Shown: positions 27,691-36,940 of the stretch, piece after piece | Position numbering within the stretch: the stretch's first letter is position 1 | Layout of the letters: every line of letters begins with the position of its first letter | Origin: JAUWGC01 sp963753055 | GTDB lineage: Bacteria; Bacteroidota; Bacteroidia; Bacteroidales; B18-G4 | Direction of reading: 5' to 3' | Assembly (NCBI GenBank): GCA_963753055.1 | Contig: CAVWAP010000003.1 | Span: forward strand, 62,001 to 126,000 | DNA: 64,000 nucleotides | Made by a program: the position numbers and the translations under genes | Notes under the pieces: generated by a model | Told to the model about the DNA's origin: nothing | Seen by the model: only the letters and a program-made list of their open reading frames with translations | Databases searched by the model: none

Positions 27691-27768
27691 TGTTATAGTG
27701 TTATATTGCTATACTGTTATATTGCTATACTGTTGTATTGCTATACTGTTATATTGCTGAACTGTTAA
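27691..27768. repeat. four tandem 16-bp units upstream of the haem operon
   Basis: TGTTATATTGCTATAC occurs exactly at 27699-27714 and 27715-27730 and with changes at 27731-27746 and 27747-27762. It lies 10-90 bases upstream of the first haem gene, where a promoter would be expected, so copy number could change expression. Confidence 0.88.
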
Positions 27769-27858
27769 TGGTGTGGGTCCTGGGTGAGCATACTCAATGC
27801 CATCAGGAAATATGATAATTCAAATGATTTATCACAAATAATACCTTAACAGAGAATT

Positions 27859-28188
27859 TCAGGAAAGAGGGGGAGCCCTTAGGCTTAGGTCCGGGCCAAG
27901 TATCTTTTCCAGCAACAAGACATCACCGGCGAGAACAAAGGAATGCAGCTGATGAACAGGTTCTGGAAGTTGTTGGTTTGCAGAAAGCAAAGAAATTGCG
28001 TTGAACTGGACGTCTGCATCCGATACTTTGTCGTCCTTGGGTTTAGGTTTGATGAATGACCAGGTAGAAACAGTACTGTCTTTTTCCAGCACGCGATCAA
28101 GGTGAAACTGCACAAGGGAACCCACAAAGACCCAGCAGAATGCGATCATTGTGACGATTGTAGTCCATTTTCTGAAATTACTGTTCAT
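27859..28188 (-). CDS. small membrane protein of unknown function
   Basis: 109 aa with one N-terminal membrane segment (about residues 8-28, VTMIAFCWVFVGSLVQF) and a polar remainder. The segment HQLHSF near residue 79 contains two His. It is on the same strand as the haem operon, about 180 bp upstream of it, and may belong to the same regulon, but nothing in the sequence proves it. I do not recognise the family. Confidence 0.6.
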   Translation of the reverse strand: MNSNFRKWTTIVTMIAFCWVFVGSLVQFHLDRVLEKDSTVSTWSFIKPKPKDDKVSDADVQFNAISLLSANQQLPEPVHQLHSFVLAGDVLLLEKILGPDLSLRAPPLS

Positions 28189-28310
28189 TTCCTGATCAAA
28201 TAATGACTATTTGCAACAAAAATATGATTATCTGCAATGCAAATAATTAAATATGTAAATATTTAGAAATTTATAACGATTCTAAAGGAAAGTCAGTTCT
28301 CCGCGTCACG

Positions 28311-28877
28311 CTACTTAAGCGGCTGTAACGGGTAATAACTCATGATTATGGCAACAGACTTAGAAATATTTCTTTCTCTTTTGTTAGGGTTCTCATTTAC
28401 TGTTCTGGAACCCACACCCTGCCAGAGCAGGTTTTTGGTTGAAGCATTAAATACATCACAAACCAGTGTTCCAACCGTGTAGTCATATTCATGGTAAGTG
28501 GTTGAAGAATACCCGGCTCCCCAGCCCCATGGGCTATAATAACCATAACCTCCTGCACTATAATGATCAGTGTAAGCATTTACGCTGGTTTTCTGGTCAA
28601 GGACAATAAAGAGTGCTATGACAAGATCCCCTCCGGATAACATATACTGGATTCCTCTTTTTTCAAATTCATCAGCAAAAGCATTTTCAATTCTTACCTT
28701 TTCAAACTCGGTGAGCAGCTTATCACTTTCCTTTTGCCATCCGTAATAGCTATAGGTCTTAAATTGTGTGAAATCGGCAGTCTTGTCCCAGTCGGCAGTG
28801 ACATTTATGCTGGAGCAAGCACTCAGGACCGCAACAGATAATATAATTGCAAGGATTCTAAGTCTCATAATTTTCAT
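28311..28877 (-). CDS. DUF4136 lipoprotein
   Basis: 188 aa from ATG 28877. A lipoprotein signal ends AVLSACSS, followed by INVTADWDKTADFTQFKTYSYYGW, the typical opening of DUF4136 proteins. The C-terminal half has a Gly/Tyr-rich loop (YSAGGYGYYSPWGWG) and GTLVCDVFNASTKNLLWQG. Function unknown; probably an outer-membrane or periplasmic lipoprotein. The open frame extends to 28925, but that part is translated from an intergenic repeat (28891-28935). Met at 28868 is an equally possible start. Confidence 0.83.
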   Translation of the reverse strand: MKIMRLRILAIILSVAVLSACSSINVTADWDKTADFTQFKTYSYYGWQKESDKLLTEFEKVRIENAFADEFEKRGIQYMLSGGDLVIALFIVLDQKTSVNAYTDHYSAGGYGYYSPWGWGAGYSSTTYHEYDYTVGTLVCDVFNASTKNLLWQGVGSRTVNENPNKRERNISKSVAIIMSYYPLQPLK

Positions 28878-28890
28878 TTTTTTGGTACAT

Positions 28891-28935
28891 GGCCCATGGA
28901 ACATGGAACATGGAACATTGAACATTGAACATGGT
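28891..28935. repeat. tandem GGAACAT/GAACATT words
   Basis: CATGGAACATGGAACATGG followed by AACATTGAACATTGAACATG. A related ATGTTCCATGTTCAATGTTC array (the complement) is at 54354-54391. Confidence 0.8.
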
Positions 28936-28938
28936 CCA

Positions 28939-31011
28939 TCATTTACTAATTACCTTAAACTCCGTCCTCCTATTCATCGCTCTTCCTTCTTCGTTATCAT
29001 TGGTAGCGATAGGTTGTGAAAACCCATAACCCTTGAATGTCAGCCTGTCCCTGTCGATGTCTTTTGCCACCAGGTAATCAACAACAGCCTTGGCCCTCTT
29101 TTCTGACAATTCCTGGTTATACAACTGCGATCCGACATTATCAGTATGTCCTGAGATCTCAATCTTTAAAGTAGGCACATCATTTAGCAATTTTATCAGG
29201 CGCTCAAGCTCAGGGATGGACTCTGGCTTCAGGGTTGCCTTGTTGAATTCAAAGAATATGTTTTTTAGCACGATCTTACTTCCCACTTTCACCTTGGCAA
29301 GGTAGATGTCCTTTTTCATTTCCTTGAATACGGTAGTAGGAGGGATGTCGAAGTTTTCTGAATAGAACAGGTATTCCTTCGCCTTGACTGCAAAAGCATA
29401 ACTCTTGCCTGAAGGCAACGACACCATGTATTCCCCTGTTCTTTCATTTGATTCGAAACTGGCAATCATCTGGAAGCTCTGGTTGTCGATTATTTCCATC
29501 AATACTCCTAAGGGGCTGTGTGAAACCTGGTCCATGATCTTCCCTCTGATCATTACAAGTGCAAAATCTTTAACTTCCACTTCTTCTTCAAGGCGGGTTT
29601 CGTTTACTGGCTTAAATTCAAAGGCAAGATGCTCAAATTGGTGCTTATGTGCATGAGGCTTCTCTGGTCCAAGGAAGGTAACCATGTAGATATCCCTCTT
29701 TCCATAACCTTTAATATCAAACGAAGAGTAATACCCATGTTTCCCTGTGGGATTAACGGTGAAGAAAATATCATCATCAGGAGTATTCACTGGGTACCCA
29801 ATATTCACAGGCTCAGTCCATTCGTCATTTTCCTTGTACGATACAAAGATGTCATATCCTCCCATGGTTTTATGTCCTTTGGAACTGAAATATAGGGCCT
29901 GTCCGTCGGCACGCATGTACACACCATGCTCATCATAAGGAGTATTAATGGCTGAGCCAACGTTTACAGGGTCTTCAAAAAACAGTTTATCCTCCTTTGA
30001 CTTTTCAGCAAGGGCAGTGTAGTAGATGTCCTGGCCACCGAAGCCTCCTTCACGATCGCTCACAAAGTAAAGTCCTTTCATATCCGGGGAAAAGCAAGCA
30101 GATGACTCATGGAACTTGGTATTGATCTCATCAGGCAGGTGCTTGGGGTTCTGCCATTCCCCTTCTCTGATCTGGCATATGTATATATCCCCTCCGTTCT
30201 CATCACCTTTATAAATCAGTACCCACCTGGCATCAGGCGAAAGACCTACAATGGCATCATGGGAGTCTTTATTAAAAGGCTTTCCGGGATTCTCCGGCTC
30301 GGTCCATACCTCCCCTGATTTTTTTGAAATGTAGATGTCTTCGTAATACTCGTTGTAGACAGGATCCATTTTTCCTCCGGTCGTTACATCACGGCAGGAG
30401 GTGAACATCAGTACGGATTCATCTGCACTAACAATGGGGGAGTATTCAGGCCACTTGCTGTTGACAACATTACCAATATTATCAATAAATACCCTTATTG
30501 GATTGCGCACGATATCCTTACCATCTTCACATTCCTCGATCATCTTATCAATAGCATCGCCATATTCAGTAAGCTCAAAGGGTGTAAGCGTATGCCTGTA
30601 TTTGGAATACATGTCCATGGCCTTGTCAAAATCGTAATTCAGGTGATAAGCCCTTGCCAAGATATACCGTTGATTGGCAGCAGCTTTTGGGTCAAGCTTG
30701 ATAGATTTTTCCAGGTGTGTGATGGCCTTTGTCTTCTGTACTGTATGCAGGTAGCATTTACCAATATTGTAGTTCAGAAGGGCATTCTCAGGATTGAATT
30801 TATTTGCTTCCAGGTACAGCTCAAGGGCTTCCTCATAACGTGGCGGCTCAAAAATCAGAAGTTTATCAGCCTCCTTGATGGTTCTCATGGCATCCCTCAT
30901 TTCGCTGGTCTTGTCCGGGAAATTATCTTTAATAAATTCTACATTACCCTGGCCCGATGCCTGAAGGGCTATTGTTACTGCTATTGCTGTTGTAATCAGT
31001 ATCTTCTTCAT
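28939..31011 (-). CDS. TPR / PD40 propeller / OmpA-family envelope protein (PorE-like architecture)
   Basis: 690 aa from ATG 31011. Signal peptide, TPR region (about 50-160, ALLNYNIGKCYL), PD40 beta-propeller repeats (about 190-440, such as ACFSPDMKGLYFVSDREGGFGGQDIY), a carboxypeptidase-regulatory-like domain (about 490-560), and an OmpA C-terminal peptidoglycan-binding domain (LKIEISGHTDNVGS ... LSEKRAKAVVDYL). This order is that of PorE, a T9SS component, so a role in T9SS anchoring is plausible; many Bacteroidetes have several such proteins, so orthology is unproven. It is five bases downstream of the TPR gene; the longer start at 31041 would overlap that gene. Confidence 0.86.
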   Translation of the reverse strand: MKKILITTAIAVTIALQASGQGNVEFIKDNFPDKTSEMRDAMRTIKEADKLLIFEPPRYEEALELYLEANKFNPENALLNYNIGKCYLHTVQKTKAITHLEKSIKLDPKAAANQRYILARAYHLNYDFDKAMDMYSKYRHTLTPFELTEYGDAIDKMIEECEDGKDIVRNPIRVFIDNIGNVVNSKWPEYSPIVSADESVLMFTSCRDVTTGGKMDPVYNEYYEDIYISKKSGEVWTEPENPGKPFNKDSHDAIVGLSPDARWVLIYKGDENGGDIYICQIREGEWQNPKHLPDEINTKFHESSACFSPDMKGLYFVSDREGGFGGQDIYYTALAEKSKEDKLFFEDPVNVGSAINTPYDEHGVYMRADGQALYFSSKGHKTMGGYDIFVSYKENDEWTEPVNIGYPVNTPDDDIFFTVNPTGKHGYYSSFDIKGYGKRDIYMVTFLGPEKPHAHKHQFEHLAFEFKPVNETRLEEEVEVKDFALVMIRGKIMDQVSHSPLGVLMEIIDNQSFQMIASFESNERTGEYMVSLPSGKSYAFAVKAKEYLFYSENFDIPPTTVFKEMKKDIYLAKVKVGSKIVLKNIFFEFNKATLKPESIPELERLIKLLNDVPTLKIEISGHTDNVGSQLYNQELSEKRAKAVVDYLVAKDIDRDRLTFKGYGFSQPIATNDNEEGRAMNRRTEFKVISK

Positions 31012-31015
31012 AACA

Positions 31016-32077
31016 TTAATCATTATCACAAAGTTTAACATACTCGGCGGCCTGTTCTATACCAAGCTCCAGAGCTTTTGCCCAGTCTGAACATGCACCT
31101 TTTGGATCGCGCATCATTTCTTTGGTGATGCCCCGGTTCAGGTATGCTTCACCATCATCAGGAACGAGTTTCAAATATTCATCATAATCAGCAATAGCGT
31201 CGTTGTATTCTTCCAGATGATAATTTGCAATCCCCCTGTTGTTGTATGCAGGAGCATACAGTGGCCTGATCTCCAATACTGTTGTGAAATCTGTAATTGC
31301 CTCCTTATATTTCTTGAGGGCTATCTGTGCTATCCCACGGTTGTTGTATGCAATATAGTAGCCGGTATCAACTTTGACCGCAGCGGTGTAATCGGTGACA
31401 GCAGTATTATATTTTCCCAATTCATAATTTAGCCCGCCCAGGTTGTTGAATGCCAGGGCCAGGGTAGGATCATAGATGGTAGCTTTATAAAAATCCTCTT
31501 TCGCCAGGTCGAGGTATCCGAGCTTCCAGTTTGTGCTTCCACGGTCGTTGTAAGCATAAGCATAATCATTCTTCACACTTATTGCCCTGGTATAATCATC
31601 AACGGCTAGCTGGAACTCTTCTTGTTTAAACTTGGCCCCACCCCTGTAATAATACGCCTCAGCGAAATTTGGATTAAGCCTGACTGCCTCGGTAAAATCT
31701 TCAATGGCACCCGGATAATCACCAAGCTGATATCGTGCAAGGCCTCTTCCAAAAAAGGTTTTGTCCGTTTTTTCAAGTTTCATGGCATCATTGTAGTCAG
31801 CTAGCGCACCGGCATAATCGCCCAGCTCATAACGTACCTGCCCCCTGTTGTACAAAGCTTGCCTGAAACCAGGTTTCAGGGTAAGGACATTGTTAAGCTT
31901 AACCACGGCCGAGTCAAGCAGGCCATCTTCATAATACTCAATACTTTGATTGTACATTATCTCGGCCTGCTGATCATCAGCAAAAGCCGTGTCGGGGGTA
32001 CCTGCATTTTGGTTTGTCTGTCCTGCCGCAATGAAAGCAATGCAGGATAGAAAAATCCATAGAATAATAGATTTCAT
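31016..32077 (-). CDS. periplasmic TPR-repeat protein
   Basis: 353 aa from ATG 32077. A signal peptide (about 1-20, ending AAGQ) is followed by about eight tetratricopeptide repeats (for example AYNNRGIAQIALKKYKEAIT and AYNNRGIANYHLEEYNDAIA), the last with a Sel1-like ending GACSDWAKALELG. TPR solenoids bind protein partners. It is the first gene of a two-gene unit with the PorE-like protein, so the two probably work together in the periplasm. The exact partner is unknown. Confidence 0.88.
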   Translation of the reverse strand: MKSIILWIFLSCIAFIAAGQTNQNAGTPDTAFADDQQAEIMYNQSIEYYEDGLLDSAVVKLNNVLTLKPGFRQALYNRGQVRYELGDYAGALADYNDAMKLEKTDKTFFGRGLARYQLGDYPGAIEDFTEAVRLNPNFAEAYYYRGGAKFKQEEFQLAVDDYTRAISVKNDYAYAYNDRGSTNWKLGYLDLAKEDFYKATIYDPTLALAFNNLGGLNYELGKYNTAVTDYTAAVKVDTGYYIAYNNRGIAQIALKKYKEAITDFTTVLEIRPLYAPAYNNRGIANYHLEEYNDAIADYDEYLKLVPDDGEAYLNRGITKEMMRDPKGACSDWAKALELGIEQAAEYVKLCDND

Positions 32078-32183
32078 AGGAAACAAATTCAAAGGTTTGT
32101 GCAAACTAAGTTATAAAATTCAACATTAATATACGACATTGAAGCAAAATTTACAAATGGTTAAGAACTTCATAAGTAAAAAA

Positions 32184-32215
32184 TTTGTCTTTACCTGTTG
32201 ATTTCCTTATATTTG
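32184..32215 (+). promoter_or_regulatory. promoter of the DUF5723-like gene
   Basis: TTTG at 32184-32187, a 20-base spacer, and TATATTTG at 32208-32215 match the Bacteroidetes sigma factor consensus. The start codon is 28 bases further on. Confidence 0.7.
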
Positions 32216-32243
32216 GTTTAATTAAATTTAAACCCATACGATC

Positions 32244-33722
32244 ATGAAAAAATTAGTACAATTATTTTTTATAGGAGCATTAATTCTCTCCGTTAATAGT
32301 GCCTATAGCCAATTGGAGCTAAGTGCATTTAATCAGACAGGTTCTGCATATGCAGTAACCGCGTTGACTGATTATCAAAGTTTGGGCGTTAACCCGGCAA
32401 ACCTTGGCTGGACGCGCAACGATCATAAGATGAACATTGGTTTAATTGAAAATGCCTACATGGTTTACTCCGAGCCGCTGACCAAGAAGCAATTGACCCA
32501 TGACTTGTTTGGAGGAGGCGATCCGTTTGCCAATGATGCGGAACGTCAACAAGCAGTTAAGAATTTTACTGATGCCCTGCTGATGATGCGGGGTTCTACA
32601 ATGTTTTTTGGTATCTCATGGCAGGATGAAAAAATCGGAGGCTTTGCTTTCCAGGCCAGGCAAAGGATTATGTGGAGAAATAATATCAACCAGGAATCAT
32701 CCAGTTTTTTGTTTAATGGATGGAATGATCCTTATTTTGATATTCAAATTACTGATGAAGAAGGTAATATTGTACAGGGGCAATCATCTGAACCTTTAAA
32801 AGCATCTGTTATTTATGCACCTTCAATAATTTCTCATGTCTGGTATAATGAATACATCCTGGGTTATGGACGTAAATTTGTTGATAAAGAAAATTTTAAG
32901 TTTTACGCAGGGATTGATTTGAAACTCATTCAGGGATTTGGAACACTCAGGGTAGAAATACAGGATGACTATTCAGTAAATGCCTATTCTGCCTTAAACC
33001 CAATATATCAAGTTGAATATAATGAACCAACCCCTTCTAAAATGACTGGTGACGGGTTGCAAACCGCAGGGATGGGTTATGGAATGGACATAGGATTGAC
33101 TTTTGAGGTCCAGTCGGATATCAAGATATCTCTCGCACTGAATGATCTTGGGCAGATTAAGTGGGACGGTAATGTTTATGAAGGTATTGATGTAGATATT
33201 GAAGAGATTGAATCAGGCGGATTGAATAGTTATAATATTTTTGATGAAGCTGATGGTATCATGGCAGATAATACCAATTATGGTGGTTGGATCGGATTGA
33301 AAGACAATCAAATCAAACTGCCAATGAGCACCAGGATAGGAGCAAGCTATAATATTCTCAAGGTTGAAGAAGATGAGATGATGCTCGATGTGGGGTTGGA
33401 TGTGCTGGTCCCGCTGGAGAAAGAAGTTCCGGGATCATATATCAAACCTGTAATAGCATTTGGTGTTGGTTACGAACCTGCTGAATGGGTACGGATAGGT
33501 GTTGGCTTTGTACAAAGCGGAGAGTTCGGGACAAATATACCTCTTGGTGTAACATTCAGGCCGGTGTTGAAAGAAAATGTAACATGGGAAATAGGTGTTG
33601 CCTCGCGCGATTTCACTTCACTTTTCAAACAGAACAATCCTAACCTCTCAATTGCATTTGGCTTCCTGAGGTTTAGCTTCGGAGAAAAGAAAGAAGCAGA
33701 AAAAAGGTACTTGGATAATTAA
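32244..33722 (+). CDS. DUF5723-like outer-membrane beta-barrel protein
   Basis: 492 aa. Signal peptide (about 1-22, ending SAYSQ). The next part (FNQTGSAYAVTALTDYQSLGVNPANLGW) is typical of Bacteroidetes barrel proteins of the DUF5723/PorV-like type. Alternating aromatic and polar strands follow, ending PNLSIAFGFLRFSFG. It should sit in the outer membrane; the function is unknown. It has a good upstream promoter and a strong terminator downstream, so it is a single-gene transcript. Family naming is from memory and moderately certain. Confidence 0.78.
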   Translation: MKKLVQLFFIGALILSVNSAYSQLELSAFNQTGSAYAVTALTDYQSLGVNPANLGWTRNDHKMNIGLIENAYMVYSEPLTKKQLTHDLFGGGDPFANDAERQQAVKNFTDALLMMRGSTMFFGISWQDEKIGGFAFQARQRIMWRNNINQESSSFLFNGWNDPYFDIQITDEEGNIVQGQSSEPLKASVIYAPSIISHVWYNEYILGYGRKFVDKENFKFYAGIDLKLIQGFGTLRVEIQDDYSVNAYSALNPIYQVEYNEPTPSKMTGDGLQTAGMGYGMDIGLTFEVQSDIKISLALNDLGQIKWDGNVYEGIDVDIEEIESGGLNSYNIFDEADGIMADNTNYGGWIGLKDNQIKLPMSTRIGASYNILKVEEDEMMLDVGLDVLVPLEKEVPGSYIKPVIAFGVGYEPAEWVRIGVGFVQSGEFGTNIPLGVTFRPVLKENVTWEIGVASRDFTSLFKQNNPNLSIAFGFLRFSFGEKKEAEKRYLDN

Positions 33723-33737
33723 TAATTAAGGTATTTC

Positions 33738-33766
33738 TGATCACTGGTCAGTGTTCAGTGATCACT
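33738..33766. repeat. dispersed intergenic repeat (GAACACTGAACAG family), copy 3
   Basis: CTGATCACTGGTCAGTGTTC followed by AGTGATCAC, self-complementary and of the same family as 48-76, just upstream of the terminator. Confidence 0.6.
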
Positions 33767-33767
33767 A

Positions 33768-33798
33768 AAAGTCTGACAAGAATTGTCAGACTTTTTTT
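33768..33798. terminator. intrinsic terminator, bidirectional
   Basis: A perfect 12-bp stem AAAGTCTGACAA / TTGTCAGACTTT with a GAA loop, followed by T residues on the plus strand and preceded by A residues. It separates the convergent DUF5723-like gene and the lipoprotein gene and can end both transcripts. Confidence 0.92.
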
Positions 33799-34243
33799 AT
33801 TGCACCTGTATCGTTAAGAGGTAAGTCTCGTTATCATCGTCGTCGAAATCATTGTATTTATATGTCTTATTAGCATATTTCACGGACGATTGAAGGTTAG
33901 CAGCAGTGGCTGTGATGAAAGCCTCATCCTCAGTATTTTGTAGTGTCATCTTTTGTGTAAAAGGACCCATAATACCAGTGGAATCTGTCTCTTCCATATA
34001 CGAAGCAAGGATAATCTTGTTGCCGTTGCATGCATGAAGCTCAAAACTCAGGGTGACTATCTCACCTGGAATAATATTATTGTTCTCATCCAGGACCTGC
34101 ACCCTGACAGTCATAAACAGATCTTTGGGGGAAGCTATCGTATGATCGCAGGGATCAACACTATCTTCTGTACAGCCAATGAATGAAAGTATGATTATAA
34201 GGAGCAGGCTGATGAATGGTCGAAATTTACAATGTGTTTTCAT
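33797..34243 (-). CDS. small lipoprotein of unknown function
   Basis: 148 aa from ATG 34243. The lipoprotein signal ends IILSFIGC, and the mature part begins TEDSVDPCDHT. The rest looks like an Ig-like/beta-sandwich domain (VRVQVLDENNNIIPGEIVTL) with an acidic stretch (FDDDDNE) near the end. The longer open frame to 34303 would bury the signal peptide. Not recognised as a named family. It is convergent with the DUF5723-like gene over a shared terminator. Confidence 0.7.
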   Translation of the reverse strand: MKTHCKFRPFISLLLIIILSFIGCTEDSVDPCDHTIASPKDLFMTVRVQVLDENNNIIPGEIVTLSFELHACNGNKIILASYMEETDSTGIMGPFTQKMTLQNTEDEAFITATAANLQSSVKYANKTYKYNDFDDDDNETYLLTIQVQ

Positions 34244-34326
34244 TTTATTCGAGTTTAAAGAAAAGGGAAATGTAAAGATAAGAATGAAAAGAGGTTTCGT
34301 CAAGCAAGATAGGTATAATTACCCAC

Positions 34327-34827
34327 TCACTCATCAAACCGTAACCCGCATTTTGAGCAATACTTGGTGTTAAAGACATCCCCAAGGAGTCCGTTGCAAG
34401 CAGGACATCTCCAGATAAATGCGTTACTGACAATGAGGCCAAAAGTTATGATATAAAAGAAGGGAGCCCAGGTAAGCTTGGGCAAACCAAAAAGTCTCCA
34501 GTCTGGCAAGGCAAGAATTGTGACGGTGATCATAAACACGATGGTGGTAATGGCAATGGTAATGCGAGCCTGCTTTCGTTTCTTAAATATTTCCCGAAAT
34601 TGCTTGATTTCTGCATCCATCTCTTCGAACCCTTTTTCCATGGCAAGATGTGTTCCCAGGACATCATTGATCAATCTAATTGTATACATCCTGGGACTTA
34701 CCTCGCCGGTTTCAATGCGTTGAATAGTGCGAACATGAACATTGCATTGATAGGCCAGCTCTTCCTGTGTCAGGCCAAGTTCTTTCCTGGCTTCTCTGAT
34801 ATGACTACCAATCGACCGTTCCTTCAT
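34327..34827 (-). CDS. membrane-bound XRE-family regulator with C-terminal zinc ribbon
   Basis: 166 aa. An HTH_3/XRE domain occupies about residues 5-62 (LGLTQEELAYQCNVHVRTIQ). Two membrane segments follow at about 88-106 and 119-137, and the C-terminus has two CxxC pairs (CPAC ... CSKC, about 140-160), a small zinc ribbon. This is a one-component design: DNA-binding head tethered to the membrane with a zinc-binding end. The signal and targets are unknown. It is the last gene before unknown secreted-protein genes on the same strand. Confidence 0.82.
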   Translation of the reverse strand: MKERSIGSHIREARKELGLTQEELAYQCNVHVRTIQRIETGEVSPRMYTIRLINDVLGTHLAMEKGFEEMDAEIKQFREIFKKRKQARITIAITTIVFMITVTILALPDWRLFGLPKLTWAPFFYIITFGLIVSNAFIWRCPACNGLLGDVFNTKYCSKCGLRFDE

Positions 34828-34895
34828 AATGTAAAATTAAGATAAATTACCGGACCAAACCACGGCAAATTCACGGCATTTAGCAGTTTTTATAA

Positions 34896-35483
34896 TTACT
34901 GAGAGAGTATACAGGTGGCCATTCTGGGAGCATTGTCACTATAATTATCCTTGTGGATAACATATTCTAAAAACAAACTGCCATCTTCATCAACTTGTGC
35001 AGCACCAATCTCTTTGTCAGTTGTAATATGTATGCGTACCATCTCGACCATATGATCTGCAATTTGTTCTAACTGCTCTACGGAGATATTATAAAAGCAT
35101 CCTATTCCATAGTTTATCCCAACGCCAATACCCTTCCCCCTGAAATCACCACAGGGATATAGAGATAAGATCTGGTCGTCATCAAAAATAATATCAAAGG
35201 AATTGTGTGTATGAATTTCATATCGTGAACTATATGACCTCACCTGGTAAAAGAATAAATAAAATTTTTCTCCTGATTTTGCAAAGCTTACTCCAGCAGC
35301 TGTGGAAAACTTGCTAAATATGGTTTTAAATTTTGTGGAAACATCAACTGTGATGTTGCAATCCTCAGATTTAGCATATTTGGTAAATTTCTTTATTGAT
35401 TTGAATTTACATTGAGCTTCTGCATTAGTAGCAGTGCCCAATAAGAGTAAAATACTAATTGCAAGAATAAATAACTTTTTCAT
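34896..35483 (-). CDS. secreted protein of unknown function
   Basis: 195 aa with a signal peptide (about 1-23, ending ATNAEAQ) and a soluble remainder with five Cys in the whole chain. No domain recognised. It is 10 bases downstream of the next minus-strand gene, so the two are probably co-transcribed. Confidence 0.65.
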   Translation of the reverse strand: MKKLFILAISILLLLGTATNAEAQCKFKSIKKFTKYAKSEDCNITVDVSTKFKTIFSKFSTAAGVSFAKSGEKFYLFFYQVRSYSSRYEIHTHNSFDIIFDDDQILSLYPCGDFRGKGIGVGINYGIGCFYNISVEQLEQIADHMVEMVRIHITTDKEIGAAQVDEDGSLFLEYVIHKDNYSDNAPRMATCILSQ

Positions 35484-35493
35484 AATAATAATT

Positions 35494-36021
35494 TTATAAT
35501 GTTATAACTAAGCCTAACCTATATGACTTTTTTTGAATATTTGGGTATACCATTAAAGAAGTGATTGCCTTGTCAGGGAAATACAGTCGTTTCCATTTAT
35601 AAATAAATGCCCCGATAATGGCACCTATAGCTCCACATCCTACTGTAAAACCGACATACATCCCTGCCCAGTTATAATCATCCAATAAGGGATCGGCGCT
35701 GTATGCTAGATGGGTGATTCCTACAGAAAAGAGCCCTATTCCTGCTCCTATCAGACCATATGTCAATGCATGGGACCCTTTCTTTACAGAAAGATATTTA
35801 AGATCTTTCACGGCTACCCGGGTTTTACCGGCAGCCCCAACAGCATTATAAACCAATATTGAATCATTGATTAGCTCCAGGCCGTGTACTTTAAGAATCT
35901 TATGATCTTTCGAATAGACCCTTGCCAGGGAATAGGTCTTGTTTATTTGGACGTATTCCTTTTGCGCAAATAAGGAAATGCTGAATAAAATCATTAAAAA
36001 TAATAAGCTAATGTGTTTCAT
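35494..36021 (-). CDS. secreted or membrane protein of unknown function
   Basis: 175 aa. Signal peptide (about 1-19, ending SLFAQ), a beta-rich region (LARVYSKDHKILKVHGLEL), then two glycine-rich hydrophobic stretches (ALTYGLIGAGIGLFSVGI and FTVGCGAIGAIIGAFI) that could span a membrane. No named family recognised. It has an unusually good Shine-Dalgarno sequence (36027-36032). Confidence 0.65.
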   Translation of the reverse strand: MKHISLLFLMILFSISLFAQKEYVQINKTYSLARVYSKDHKILKVHGLELINDSILVYNAVGAAGKTRVAVKDLKYLSVKKGSHALTYGLIGAGIGLFSVGITHLAYSADPLLDDYNWAGMYVGFTVGCGAIGAIIGAFIYKWKRLYFPDKAITSLMVYPNIQKKSYRLGLVITL

Positions 36022-36026
36022 TTTTC

Positions 36027-36032
36027 ACCTCC
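36027..36032 (-). promoter_or_regulatory. strong Shine-Dalgarno site
   Basis: GGAGGT on the minus strand, five bases before the ATG at 36021. Most genes in this window lack such a site, as is usual in Bacteroidetes. Confidence 0.7.
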
Positions 36033-36313
36033 GATTTTTATTCTTAAAATAAATGTTTGATAAATATGCTGAGAACCAAAAAGGATATACAAGTTAACTG
36101 CAAAGATGCCCCTGATGAATAGCGGGGGTAAGGTGGGTGTGTTTTTCATAAGATAACCATAATTGACTGAGCAATATAATGAATAAATTGCTATAAATCA
36201 AGGCTTCTCAAGGCTTATGAAGAAACGTATTTAATTTTATGATATATTATTGAGTTTTACGAATATTCGTTGGGTTTATGGGGATGGATTAGTTAAAGAT
36301 GAGATGCCCATTG

Positions 36314-36817
36314 CTATTTCTTTATGATACTTTCAGCCCGTCTTTGCTCAAGTACTTCAATGAAAGGTATTCTTTGCTGGATGCTTACATTGGTAGCATG
36401 GTTAAGATAATTCTCAAACTGGTAAAACTGGGCAGCTTTCACCGGGCCTATCATGTTTGAAATCTTTGTGAAGTAAGACTTCTGGAGTTTTTTAAATGCT
36501 ATCTCCATTTTAACTCCTTGATTGACTAACTTTTTTGCATCTTCATCCGATATGTTATCTGCATTTTTAAGGTATTCATGCACAATAGCACTTCGTTCCC
36601 GGCTTAATTCAGTCCGTTTTATCTCATATTTTTCATAAAGAGGCCAGAAAAGGGAATCCTGTTGAGGAGTTAATTGCATGTGATCCTTGACCAGGGATGC
36701 TTTTTTAGCACCAAAATTTTTTATCATGACCTCCGATTCTCCTGTTGTATGCTCTTGAGAAAAAAGGTTCGCTGTAACAAAGGAAGCCATAAGAATTAAG
36801 ATAATTTGCCTTTTCAT
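36314..36817 (-). CDS. secreted Spy/CpxP-like helical protein, unknown function
   Basis: 167 aa with a signal peptide (about 1-20, ending NLFSQ). The helical mature part contains MQLTPQQDSLFWPLYEKYEI near residue 47 followed by an RTELSRER segment, recalling the LTxxQ helical motif of Spy/CpxP-type periplasmic proteins. The assignment is weak. A 292-base gap to the next gene at 36021 holds nothing I recognise. Confidence 0.7.
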   Translation of the reverse strand: MKRQIILILMASFVTANLFSQEHTTGESEVMIKNFGAKKASLVKDHMQLTPQQDSLFWPLYEKYEIKRTELSRERSAIVHEYLKNADNISDEDAKKLVNQGVKMEIAFKKLQKSYFTKISNMIGPVKAAQFYQFENYLNHATNVSIQQRIPFIEVLEQRRAESIIKK

Positions 36818-36940
36818 AAATTCTTGATTTGTTAATTAAAAACCTTGAACAATAATATAAATTTAAGCCAATTCTAAGAAGTACATTATTGGAAAAGGGC
36901 TATATTTACAAAATATACTTAATAATGAGTATTTTTAGTA

